Source: Alloscardovia venturai (GTDB lineage Bacteria; Actinomycetota; Actinomycetes; Actinomycetales; Bifidobacteriaceae). From it: 64,000 bases of DNA. Position numbers and translations under genes: made by a program. The notes beneath the pieces are model-generated. The model had not been told where the DNA came from. It ran no database searches and saw only the letters and a program-made list of their open reading frames with translations. Shown here one piece after another: positions 24,177-31,574 of the stretch; the stretch's first letter is position 1, and each line of letters begins with the position of its first letter. The stretch covers positions 1 through 64,000 of the forward strand of contig NZ_JBHTHQ010000022.1 of NCBI RefSeq assembly GCF_042676605.1, given 5' to 3'.

Positions 24177-24443
24177 ATGGCTGAAAAGCTGGAACGCAAC
24201 GATCGTAAGGTCCGCACTGGTTACGTAGTTTCCGATGCAATGGACAAGACGATTACCGTTGAGTTGGAGCAGCGCTCAACCCACCCATTGTATGGTAAGG
24301 TTGTTCGCAGCAACAGCAAGGTCAAGGTCCATGACGAGAACAACGACGCACATGTCGGCGATCTTGTTACAATTATGGAGACAAGGCCTTTGAGCAAGAC
24401 GAAGCGTTGGCGTCTCAACGCTATCGTTGAGCGCGCTAAGTAA
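24177..24443 (+). CDS. rpsQ: 30S ribosomal protein S17
   Basis: S17 (88 residues) binds helix 11 of 16S rRNA early in assembly. RKVRTGYVVSDAMDKTITVE and GDLVTIMETRPLSKTKRWR are conserved. A ribosome site (gaggag) precedes the ATG. The gene is followed by a 111-base gap with a strong hairpin, so the spc part of the chain may be separately controlled. Confidence 0.96.
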   Translation: MAEKLERNDRKVRTGYVVSDAMDKTITVELEQRSTHPLYGKVVRSNSKVKVHDENNDAHVGDLVTIMETRPLSKTKRWRLNAIVERAK

Positions 24444-24466
24444 ATAAGTTCGGCAAGGCTCCGTGT

Positions 24467-24522
24467 ACACCCTGAGGTCACTGTACTCTTGTAGTTGCAA
24501 GGGGAGTGGTGGCCTTGGGTGT
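24467..24522 (+). promoter_or_regulatory. Long stem-loop upstream of rplN
   Basis: acaccc at 24467-24472 pairs with gggtgt at 24517-24522. After a one-base bulge the helix continues for about nine more pairs, including G-U pairs, toward a loop of roughly 20 bases. No T tract follows, so it does not look like a terminator. Its place 30 bases before rplN suggests an mRNA control element. Confidence 0.5.
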
Positions 24523-24554
24523 GCGTGGAGGACCAGCTCGGCTAAGGAGAATCA

Positions 24555-24923
24555 ATGATTCAGCAAGAATCGCGACTTCATGTCGCCGACAACACGGGTG
24601 CTAAGGAAATCTTGGCAATTCGCGTGCTCGGTGGATCGAAGCGACGCTATGCCGGAATCGGCGACGTAATTGTCGCTTCCGTCAAGGATGCAATTCCTGG
24701 CGGTTCGGTAAAGAAGGGTGACGTAGTTAAGGCTGTCGTCGTCCGCACTGTTAAGGAACATCGTCGTGCAGACGGTTCCTACATCAAGTTTGATGAGAAC
24801 GCAGCGGTTATTCTTGGTAGTGGCCGTGAACCAAAGGGCACACGTATCTTCGGACCAGTAGGTCGTGAATTGCGCGACAAGCGCTTTATGAAGATCGTAT
24901 CTTTGGCACCGGAGGTGATCTAA
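24555..24923 (+). CDS. rplN: 50S ribosomal protein L14
   Basis: L14 (122 residues) forms intersubunit bridges and is where RsfS binds. MIQQESRLHVADNTGAKEI and the GSGREPKGTRIFGPVGRELR segment identify it. aaggag precedes the ATG. It starts the spc group and shares one base with rplX. Confidence 0.97.
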   Translation: MIQQESRLHVADNTGAKEILAIRVLGGSKRRYAGIGDVIVASVKDAIPGGSVKKGDVVKAVVVRTVKEHRRADGSYIKFDENAAVILGSGREPKGTRIFGPVGRELRDKRFMKIVSLAPEVI

Positions 24924-25255
24924 TGGTAGCGAAGATCAAGAAGGGTGACCTCGTCAAGGTTATTCGTGGTAAGGACCGCGGCGCAGAAGGTACCGTGCAG
25001 AGCGTTCTTCCAAATGATCGTCTTATCGTAGAAGGCGTTCAGATTGTAAAGAAGCACGTCCGTGCAACTCAGCAGGGTCAGCAGTCCGGAATCGTTTCCG
25101 TAGAAGCACCTATTCATCGTTCTAATGTGATGCTGATCGATCCAGAGACTAAGAAGCCAACTCGTGTTGGCGTTGTGGTCAAGGAAGAAGCACGTGATGG
25201 CAAGGTAAAGCGCGTACGCGTACGCGTAGCTAAGAAGTCTGGAAAGGAGCTGTAA
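24923..25255 (+). CDS. rplX: 50S ribosomal protein L24
   Basis: L24 (110 residues) initiates large-subunit assembly. The KOW motif KIKKGDLVKVIRGKDRG is at the N-terminus. The gene overlaps both neighbours by one base, which indicates coupled translation. The gaggtgat preceding the ATG lies inside rplN. Confidence 0.96.
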   Translation: MVAKIKKGDLVKVIRGKDRGAEGTVQSVLPNDRLIVEGVQIVKKHVRATQQGQQSGIVSVEAPIHRSNVMLIDPETKKPTRVGVVVKEEARDGKVKRVRVRVAKKSGKEL

Positions 25256-25827
25256 TGAGCGAAGTAAATATTGAGGCTCCAGCAACTCCTCGTCTTAAGG
25301 CACGTTACAAGGATGAAATCATCCCTGCTTTGGAGAAGGAATTCAATATTTCCAACCCTATGCAGGTCCCAGGTGTGGAAAAGGTAGTAGTTTCCATGGG
25401 TGTAGGAGCTGCAGCTCGCGACTCTAAGCTCATCGAAGGTGCAGTACGTGACCTCACCGCTATCACTGGTCAGAAACCAAAGATTACTCGCGCAAAGAAG
25501 TCTGTAGCACAGTTCCATTTGCGTGAAGGTCAGGCCATTGGTGCGTTCGTTACTCTTCGTGGCGATCGTATGTGGGAGTTCTTGGACCGTCTTTTGACTT
25601 TGGCTTTGCCACGTATTCGTGATTTCCGTGGTATTAACGGTAATCAGTTCGATGGTAACGGTAACTATAACTTTGGTCTTACTGAACAGTCTATGTTCCA
25701 TGAGATTGATCCTGATTCCATCGATCACCGCCGTGGTATGGATATCACAGTTGTGACCTCAACTAAGAATGACGAGGAAGGCAAGGCTTTGCTTAAGCAC
25801 CTCGGCTTCCCATTCAAGGAGGACTAA
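25255..25827 (+). CDS. rplE: 50S ribosomal protein L5
   Basis: L5 (190 residues) binds 5S rRNA in the central protuberance. VPGVEKVVVSMGVGAAARD and the LPRIRDFRGI region are conserved. The start ATG overlaps the rplX stop, preceded by aaaggagc. Confidence 0.97.
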   Translation: MSEVNIEAPATPRLKARYKDEIIPALEKEFNISNPMQVPGVEKVVVSMGVGAAARDSKLIEGAVRDLTAITGQKPKITRAKKSVAQFHLREGQAIGAFVTLRGDRMWEFLDRLLTLALPRIRDFRGINGNQFDGNGNYNFGLTEQSMFHEIDPDSIDHRRGMDITVVTSTKNDEEGKALLKHLGFPFKED

Positions 25828-25830
25828 GAG

Positions 25831-26016
25831 ATGGCAAAGACAGCTCTTAAGAACAAGGCAGCTCGTAAGCCTAAGTTCGCAGTTCGTGCATATACACGTT
25901 GCGAGGTTTGCGGTCGCCCACATTCCGTTTATCGCAAGTTCGGCCTGTGCCGCGTTTGCCTTCGCGAGAAGGCTCACCGTGGTGAGCTTCCAGGCGTAAC
26001 GAAGTCCAGTTGGTAA
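25831..26016 (+). CDS. rpsN: 30S ribosomal protein S14, zinc type
   Basis: This is the short 61-residue S14 (type Z). CEVC and CRVC flank the PHSVYRKFGL loop and form the zinc site. The zinc-independent, longer paralogue used under zinc starvation is not in this window. It follows rplE after three bases. Confidence 0.97.
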   Translation: MAKTALKNKAARKPKFAVRAYTRCEVCGRPHSVYRKFGLCRVCLREKAHRGELPGVTKSSW

Positions 26017-26030
26017 ATCGACGTTGAAGG

Positions 26031-26083
26031 TCCTCGGCCCTATAGGGAGCGGAGGAAACCACGACGAGGAAGGGCATCAGCCC
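26031..26083 (+). promoter_or_regulatory. Hairpins in the rpsN-rpsH spacer
   Basis: Bases 26031-26056 form a hairpin in which tcctc pairs with gagga around a ccctataggg core. A second small stem, gggc-atca-gccc at 26072-26083, lies between the purine-rich gaggaa and the rpsH ATG. Folding of the small stem would shorten the distance from ribosome site to start codon. S8 controls the spc operon in E. coli; a link here is only a suggestion. Confidence 0.4.
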
Positions 26084-26085
26084 AA

Positions 26086-26484
26086 ATGACAATGACAGAT
26101 CCAATCGCAGACATGCTTACACGTCTGCGTAACGCGAGTGCGGCAAAACACGAAACAGTGGACATGCCATACTCAAAGTTCAAGGCACATATTGCCGAAA
26201 TCCTCAAGCGTGAGGGTTATATTGCTGATTTCACAGCAAAGGAAGCTCGTGTGGGCCAGACACTTGAAATTACTCTCAAGTACGGTCAGCACGGCGAACA
26301 GAGCATCCAAGGTATCAAGCGCGTATCTAAGCCAGGTTTGCGTCGTTATGCTAAGTCCGACGCACTTCCAATGCCTCTCGGCGGCTTGGGCATCGCTATT
26401 ATCTCTACAAGCTCTGGTTTGATGACTCAGAAGGAATGCCTTGAAAAGGGCATCGGCGGCGAAATCGTCGCTTACGTGTGGTAA
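26086..26484 (+). CDS. rpsH: 30S ribosomal protein S8
   Basis: S8 (132 residues) binds the central domain of 16S rRNA and represses the spc operon in enterobacteria. MTMTDPIADMLTRLRNAS at the start and GGEIVAYVW at the end are diagnostic. The spacing from gaggaa to the ATG is long unless the small hairpin in the spacer is folded. Confidence 0.97.
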   Translation: MTMTDPIADMLTRLRNASAAKHETVDMPYSKFKAHIAEILKREGYIADFTAKEARVGQTLEITLKYGQHGEQSIQGIKRVSKPGLRRYAKSDALPMPLGGLGIAIISTSSGLMTQKECLEKGIGGEIVAYVW

Positions 26485-26501
26485 GGAGGGCTTGATTTAG
26501 T

Positions 26502-27041
26502 ATGGCATCACATATTGGTAAGCTCCCTATCGCAGTTCCAGCTGGAGTAGAAATTACTGTTAATGGAAATATCTTCCAGGCTAAGGGTGTTAAGGGCACC
26601 GACTCTTTTGAGATTCCTGAAGGTATTTCTGTATCTGTAGAAGACGGTCAAATCACCTTTACCCCTGAAGATGATGCACGTCCAACCCGTGCAAAGCACG
26701 GTTTGGCACGCTCTCTCGCAGCAAGCATCGTTGAAGGTGTCTCCAAGGGCTTTGAGAAGCGTCTTCTTATCGTAGGTACCGGTTACCGCGTTGTAGCTAA
26801 AGGTAAGAATCTTGAGTTCTTCTTGGGATACTCCCACACTATTAACGTGGAAGCGCCTGAAGGCATCGAGTTTGAGGTAGTTTCTGCTAACGAACTTCTT
26901 GTCAAGGGTACTGACAAGCAGGCTGTCGGACAGGTTGCAGCTAACATTCGCAAGCTTCGTGCGCCAGAACCTTATAAGGGCAAGGGCATCAAGTATGCTG
27001 ATGAGCGCATCATCCGCAAGGCTGGAAAGGCTGGTAAGTAA
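26502..27041 (+). CDS. rplF: 50S ribosomal protein L6
   Basis: L6 (179 residues) lies near the factor-binding site. MASHIGKLPIAVPAGVEI and the C-terminal PEPYKGKGIKYADERI signature are clear. aaggaggg lies upstream of the ATG with a slightly long spacer. The next gene starts directly after its stop. Confidence 0.97.
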   Translation: MASHIGKLPIAVPAGVEITVNGNIFQAKGVKGTDSFEIPEGISVSVEDGQITFTPEDDARPTRAKHGLARSLAASIVEGVSKGFEKRLLIVGTGYRVVAKGKNLEFFLGYSHTINVEAPEGIEFEVVSANELLVKGTDKQAVGQVAANIRKLRAPEPYKGKGIKYADERIIRKAGKAGK

Positions 27042-27413
27042 ATGACGGTAACAATTTATGGTAAGGGCAAGAATGTTGCTCGCTTGCGCCGTCACGCACG
27101 TCTTCGTAAGAAGATTGCCGGCACTCCTGAGCGTCCACGCCTCGTAGTTTCTCGTTCTAACCGCAACATGGTTGCTCAGATTATTGATGACACCAAGGGT
27201 GTAACTCTCGTTTCTGAGTCCACTTTGCACAATGATTTTGGTACTTTTGAAGGCACTAAGGTCGAAGCTGCAAAGAAGGTTGGCGAATTGATTGCTAAGA
27301 AGGCAGTTGCAGCAGGTATCACTGAGGTTGTATTCGATCGCGGTGGTAATAAGTATCACGGTCGCGTTGCTGCGGTAGCAGAAGGCGCACGTGAAGGAGG
27401 TCTGCAGCTGTGA
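27042..27413 (+). CDS. rplR: 50S ribosomal protein L18
   Basis: L18 (123 residues) binds 5S rRNA with L5. RLRRHARLRKKIAGTPERPR and the C-terminal DRGGNKYHGRVAAVAEGARE are conserved. Its TGA overlaps the GTG start of rpsE. Confidence 0.96.
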   Translation: MTVTIYGKGKNVARLRRHARLRKKIAGTPERPRLVVSRSNRNMVAQIIDDTKGVTLVSESTLHNDFGTFEGTKVEAAKKVGELIAKKAVAAGITEVVFDRGGNKYHGRVAAVAEGAREGGLQL

Positions 27414-28126
27414 GCGATAACGAAAAGGAAATCAAGGTGGCTGAAGAGACTCAGACAAACGAGCAAGCTCCAGCAGCTGAAGAGCGCAAGGGTCGCCGTG
27501 CAAATCGCGGTGAAGGTCGCCGTGGCGAACGTCGCAACCGTCGTGAACGCAACGAGCAGCGCGATGAGCTTCTCGATCGCGTTGTAACTATCAAGCGCGT
27601 AAGCAAGACCACTAAGGGTGGTCGTACCATGAGCTTTGCAGCTCTCGTCGTAGTAGGCGATGGCAATGGCACTGTTGGTGTCGGCTATGGAAAGTCTCAT
27701 GAAGTTCCATCAGCGATTGCTAAGGGACAACTTGATGCTAAGAAGCATATGTTCAGCGTTCCACGCGTTCGCGGTACTATCACTCATCCAGTGATTGGTC
27801 ATGAGTCTGCAGGTACAGTATTGCTTCGTCCAGCAGCTCCAGGTACTGGTGTTATCGCTGGTGGTGCTGTTCGTGCAGTACTTGAGTGCGCAGGTATCAC
27901 CGATATTCTGTCCAAGGATATGGGATCCGGTAACGCAATCAACACAGTCCGCGCAACTGTAGCAGCTTTGAAGCAGCTTGAAGAGCCAGAAGAAGTGGCA
28001 GCACGCCGCGACCTCTCTCTGTCTGAAGTTGCTCCAGATCAGCTCCTTCGTGAGCGTGCGCAGGGCATTGAAGAAGCTCGCAAAGTACGCGAAGAAGCAG
28101 CGGCAGCAGCAAAGGATGGTGAGTAA
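27410..28126 (+). CDS. rpsE: 30S ribosomal protein S5
   Basis: S5 (238 residues) helps form the mRNA entry channel and affects decoding accuracy. An N-terminal extension of about 55 residues, strongly charged and Arg-rich, precedes the conserved LLDRVVTIKRVSKTTKGGR; such extensions are common in actinobacteria. The start is GTG, overlapping the end of rplR, with gaaggagg nine bases upstream. Confidence 0.96.
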   Translation: MSDNEKEIKVAEETQTNEQAPAAEERKGRRANRGEGRRGERRNRRERNEQRDELLDRVVTIKRVSKTTKGGRTMSFAALVVVGDGNGTVGVGYGKSHEVPSAIAKGQLDAKKHMFSVPRVRGTITHPVIGHESAGTVLLRPAAPGTGVIAGGAVRAVLECAGITDILSKDMGSGNAINTVRATVAALKQLEEPEEVAARRDLSLSEVAPDQLLRERAQGIEEARKVREEAAAAAKDGE

Positions 28127-28311
28127 TGGCTAAGCAGCTTAAGTTCACCTTAAAGAAGGGTCTCGTTGGCTCCACTCAGCGTCAGAAGGACAATGTACAC
28201 TCTCTCGGTCTTCGTAAGATTGGTCAGAGCGTAGTACGTGATGATACTCCTGCGTACCGTGGTATGGCTAACAAGGTTCGTCATCTTGTAACTGTAGAGG
28301 AGATTGACTAA
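28126..28311 (+). CDS. rpmD: 50S ribosomal protein L30
   Basis: L30 (61 residues) is a small large-subunit protein. LKFTLKKGLVGSTQRQKDNV and the LGLRKIGQSV segment match the family. It overlaps the rpsE stop by one base. Confidence 0.95.
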   Translation: MAKQLKFTLKKGLVGSTQRQKDNVHSLGLRKIGQSVVRDDTPAYRGMANKVRHLVTVEEID

Positions 28312-28313
28312 TT

Positions 28314-28772
28314 ATGGCAAACACTAATGAAGTCGATATCCTTCAGATGCATGACTTGCGTCCAGCTCCTGGTGCTAAGAAGTCCAAGACCCGTGTTGGT
28401 CGTGGTGAAGGTTCCAAGGGCAAGACCTCTGGTCGCGGCATGAAGGGCACAAAGGCTCGTTATCAGGTACGTCCTGGTTTCGAAGGTGGTCAGCTTCCAC
28501 TGTACATGCGCCTTCCAAAACTCCGTGGCTTTAAGTCTCCATTCAAGGTAGAGTTCCAGGTAGTAAATCTCGCTGATTTGGCTACTTCTTTCCCTCAGGG
28601 TGGTGACGTAGACGTAGAAGCACTCGTTAACGCTGGTCTTGTACGCAAGAATCAACCTGTGAAGGTATTGGGCGACGGTGAAGTCACCGCAGCTTATACT
28701 TTGAAGGGTGTAAAGTCTTCTGCATCTGCAAAGGCAAAGATTGAAGCAGCAGGCGGCAAGATTGAAGACTAG
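28314..28772 (+). CDS. rplO: 50S ribosomal protein L15
   Basis: L15 (152 residues) is a late-assembly protein. LRPAPGAKKSKTRVGRGEGS and the RPGFEGGQLPLYMRLPKLRG segment identify it. It ends the ribosomal part of the chain; a strong terminator follows, so secY is at least partly uncoupled. Confidence 0.97.
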   Translation: MANTNEVDILQMHDLRPAPGAKKSKTRVGRGEGSKGKTSGRGMKGTKARYQVRPGFEGGQLPLYMRLPKLRGFKSPFKVEFQVVNLADLATSFPQGGDVDVEALVNAGLVRKNQPVKVLGDGEVTAAYTLKGVKSSASAKAKIEAAGGKIED

Positions 28773-28835
28773 TTGTGAGGCGTTCGTTAAAACGCTGACT
28801 AGATTCAATAAGTAGTTAAGTTTCTGCTTATTTGT

Positions 28836-28876
28836 AAGGTCCTTGGCACGTTTGAGTGTCAAGGACCTTATCTTTT
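28836..28876 (+). terminator. Terminator between rplO and secY
   Basis: A 14-bp stem (28836-28849 with 28856-28869, one G-U pair) carries a six-base loop and is followed by atcttttg. A smaller hairpin precedes it around 28808-28831. Confidence 0.88.
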
Positions 28877-28889
28877 GTTATGATTGACT

Positions 28890-28914
28890 TCAGTGTGTCT
28901 AAGTCAGTGTGTCT
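28890..28914 (+). repeat. Direct repeat upstream of secY
   Basis: The 11-mer tcagtgtgtct occurs at 28890-28900 and again at 28904-28914, three bases apart. A TTGACT at 28884-28889 and a TATGAT at 28879-28884 lie beside it, so it sits in the likely secY promoter and could be an operator. Confidence 0.45.
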
Positions 28915-28954
28915 CGAACTTTCTCAAACGTGAGGCACTGCAGGAGGGAATTCA

Positions 28955-30289
28955 GTGAAAACGTTAATTCAGGCGTTGCGAGAAAAAGAGTTACGCAACA
29001 AAATACTGTTTACTATTTTCATTGTTATTGTGTACCGTATAGGAGCTGCTATCCCAACTCCAGGTATTGATTACAAGGTAGTAAGCAAAGCAGTAAAAAG
29101 TGCCGCAGGTGGAGAAAACTTTGTAGCACTGGTGAACTTGTTCTCTGGTGGCGCGTTACTACAGTTGTCTGTCTTCGCACTCGGTATTATGCCGTACATT
29201 ACTGCGTCGATTGTTATCCAACTGCTGCGCGTTGTAATTCCTCGATTCGAGGCATTACATAAAGAAGGACAGTCTGGCGAAGCAAAACTTACTGAGTATA
29301 CGCGATACTTAACCATTGGTCTCGCATTCTTGCAGTCGACGACAATCTTGGTAACTGCTCAGTCGGGTGCTCTCTTCGGAAGCGCAGTTTCAGGATCCGT
29401 AATCCCGGACAGTTCTGTTCATAATATGCTTTTCATGATTATCATCATGACAGGTGGAACAGGTCTGGTGATGTGGATGGCTGAACTTATTACCGATCAT
29501 GGCATTGGTCAGGGTATGTCAGTTTTGATTTTCACTTCCATCTGCTCAGGCTTCCTCCCACAGTTGTGGAATATTGGTTGGACGAATAAGCAGTGGGGTC
29601 ACTTTGCAATCGTGACGGGTACTCTTGTTGTTGTCTTGATCTTCGTCGTGTATGTCGAGCTTATGCAGCGTCGTATTCCTGTCCAGTACACGCGCCGAAT
29701 GATTGGTCGTAAAATGTACGGTGGCACGTCTACATATCTGCCATTAAAGGTAAATATGTCCGGCGTAATCCCACCAATTTTCGCATCGTCAATTCTCGCA
29801 ATCCCGACATTGATTGCTCAGTTCGGAAATGCTAACGCTGGCTGGGTAAAGTGGATTAACACATACTTGGCAAATACGACGTCTCTTTGGTATATCGGCT
29901 TGTATTCTGTAATGATTGTGTTCTTCACCTTCTTCTATACCTCTATCACGTTTAATACCGATGAGACAGCAGACAATATGAAGCAGTATGGTGGTTTCAT
30001 TCCAGGTATTCGTGCAGGACGCGCGACATCTGAATATCTCACTTATGTGATGAACCGTCTGAACACAGTGGGAGCTGTCTACTTACTCTTTGTCGCGTTG
30101 ATTCCGACGATTTTGATTTTGGCCTTGAAACTTGGTTCCAAGCTTCCTTTCGGCGGTACCACGATTTTGATTATTGCTGGTGTTGGTTTGGATACCTTGC
30201 GCCAGGCTCGTGCGCAGACCGAACAGTTCCAGTATGAAGGTTTCCTTGACATCAAGCATGATGAAGCTAAGGAAGATAAAGCCGCTTAA
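28955..30289 (+). CDS. secY: Preprotein translocase subunit SecY
   Basis: SecY (444 residues) is the pore of the Sec translocon in the cytoplasmic membrane. About ten membrane segments are visible. GIMPYITASIVIQLL, QRRIPVQYTRRMIGRKMYGG and GFIPGIRAGRATSEYL are conserved landmarks, the last two being cytoplasmic loops that contact SecA and the ribosome. The GTG start is preceded by caggaggg. It has its own likely promoter after the rplO terminator and is followed by adk, the usual partner. Confidence 0.97.
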   Translation: MKTLIQALREKELRNKILFTIFIVIVYRIGAAIPTPGIDYKVVSKAVKSAAGGENFVALVNLFSGGALLQLSVFALGIMPYITASIVIQLLRVVIPRFEALHKEGQSGEAKLTEYTRYLTIGLAFLQSTTILVTAQSGALFGSAVSGSVIPDSSVHNMLFMIIIMTGGTGLVMWMAELITDHGIGQGMSVLIFTSICSGFLPQLWNIGWTNKQWGHFAIVTGTLVVVLIFVVYVELMQRRIPVQYTRRMIGRKMYGGTSTYLPLKVNMSGVIPPIFASSILAIPTLIAQFGNANAGWVKWINTYLANTTSLWYIGLYSVMIVFFTFFYTSITFNTDETADNMKQYGGFIPGIRAGRATSEYLTYVMNRLNTVGAVYLLFVALIPTILILALKLGSKLPFGGTTILIIAGVGLDTLRQARAQTEQFQYEGFLDIKHDEAKEDKAA

Positions 30290-30350
30290 CTTCTACATAC
30301 ATCGAGTAAAGACATAGAGTAGAAATTAGTTTAACGAAAGAAGAATTATA

Positions 30351-30914
30351 ATGCGTTTACTTATCATGGGTCCACAAGGTGTAGGAAAAGGAACTCAGGC
30401 GGCAAGGCTTGCTGAGTATTTCCATATTCCAGCGATTTCCACCGGCGATATCTTCCGCTACAACTTGAAGAATCAGACTGAGCTTGGCAAGCAGGCACAG
30501 GCATTTATTGATAAAGGTGAGCTCGTACCTGATGAACTCACGAATTCCATCGTGAAAGATCGTCTTGCGATGGACGATGCGAAGGGTGGATGGATTCTCG
30601 ATGGCTATCCTCGCAATGCGTCGCAGGTCGAGGCTCTCGATAAGATGCTTGAAGAGTTAGATACTCCGCTCGATGCAGTGGTGGCTCTTGATGCTGATCA
30701 CGACGTCCTCATGAAGCGCATGATGAAGCGTGCAGAAATTGAGGGACGCGCTGACGACACTCCTGAAGTCATTGCTAAGCGTCTTGACGTCTATACAAAG
30801 GAAACTGCACCTCTCCTTGATACGTATGAAACTCGTGGTGTTCTCGTAGAGATTAATGGTGTAGGAGATATTGACGAGATTCACAAGAATATTGTTGCTG
30901 AGCTTGAAAAATAG
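30351..30914 (+). CDS. adk: Adenylate kinase
   Basis: Adenylate kinase (187 residues) interconverts ATP and AMP with two ADP. GPQGVGKGTQ at 7-16 is the P-loop, STGDIFR the AMP site, and DGYPRNASQVEALD the conserved Asp-Gly-Tyr/Phe-Pro-Arg motif. It is the short form, lacking the zinc-bearing LID insert. It follows secY after about 60 bases. A strong terminator closes the unit. Confidence 0.97.
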   Translation: MRLLIMGPQGVGKGTQAARLAEYFHIPAISTGDIFRYNLKNQTELGKQAQAFIDKGELVPDELTNSIVKDRLAMDDAKGGWILDGYPRNASQVEALDKMLEELDTPLDAVVALDADHDVLMKRMMKRAEIEGRADDTPEVIAKRLDVYTKETAPLLDTYETRGVLVEINGVGDIDEIHKNIVAELEK

Positions 30915-30954
30915 GAGAGCTTTATAAAAGTAAAACTCATATTCTGAATTCCTG

Positions 30955-30990
30955 AAAGCACCCGTGTCTTTAAGGCACGGGTGCTTTGTT
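30955..30990 (+). terminator. Terminator of adk
   Basis: A perfect 12-bp stem (30955-30966 with 30976-30987) with a nine-base loop ends in the T-rich cttt-gtta. The start of lemA lies only 11 bases beyond, so the lemA promoter overlaps the terminator. Confidence 0.88.
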
Positions 30991-30995
30991 ATACT
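30990..30995 (+). promoter_or_regulatory. -10 box of a leaderless lemA transcript
   Basis: TATACT ends six bases before the lemA ATG at 31002 and no Shine-Dalgarno is present. The transcript would start at or next to the ATG. The -35 region would lie within the adk terminator stem. Confidence 0.5.
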
Positions 30996-31001
30996 TGCCT
31001 T

Positions 31002-31574
31002 ATGACAACAGGACTTATTATTCTTATCGTTATAATTGCTCTTATTGTGATTATTGCTCTCTGGGCGATTGGTGCATATAACAATCTCGTTAATATACGT
31101 AATCGCGTAGCAAACGCGTGGGCACAGATTGACGTTCAGCTTAAGCAACGTGCGGACTTAATTCCGAATTTGGTCAACACAGTTAAGGGATATGCTGCTC
31201 ACGAATCAGAAGTCTTTGAAGAGGTGACGAAGGCGCGTGGCGCTGTCCAATCAGCAGGAAGTGACAATACGCTTGAACGTATGGAAGCTGAAAATCAGCT
31301 TTCACGCGCGATGGTTAATGTTCTCGCAGTATCAGAGAATTATCCAGAACTAAAAGCAAATCAAAACTTCCTCGATTTGCAGGAACAGCTGAAGGCTTTG
31401 GAGTCAAAGATTGCTTATGCTCGTCAGTTCTATAACGACGTTGTGCTGAAGATGAATAATGCTATACAACAGTTCCCAAGCAATATCGTGGCAGGGTTCG
31501 GACATTTCGAGCTTGCAAAGCCATTCGAGACCGCTGGGAATGACCGTGAAGTGCCACAGGTTCAGTTCTCGTGA
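31002..31574 (+). CDS. lemA: LemA family membrane protein
   Basis: The 190-residue protein has one N-terminal membrane helix (LIILIVIIALIVIIALWAIG) with a short outside N-terminus and a helical cytosolic domain. YNNLVNIRNRVANAWAQIDV and LKQRADLIPNLVNTVKGYA are the LemA signatures. The function of LemA is not known; it commonly sits next to TPM-domain or DUF2207 membrane proteins, as here. I use the ATG at 31002 rather than the GTG- or TTG-like codons upstream, which lie in the adk terminator. Its end overlaps the start of the next gene. Confidence 0.9.
   Translation: MTTGLIILIVIIALIVIIALWAIGAYNNLVNIRNRVANAWAQIDVQLKQRADLIPNLVNTVKGYAAHESEVFEEVTKARGAVQSAGSDNTLERMEAENQLSRAMVNVLAVSENYPELKANQNFLDLQEQLKALESKIAYARQFYNDVVLKMNNAIQQFPSNIVAGFGHFELAKPFETAGNDREVPQVQFS

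Noticed and set aside
22682..24217. Minus-strand open frame of 511 codons
   Set aside because: It is antisense to rpsC, rplP and rpmC and has no recognisable domain or ribosome site.
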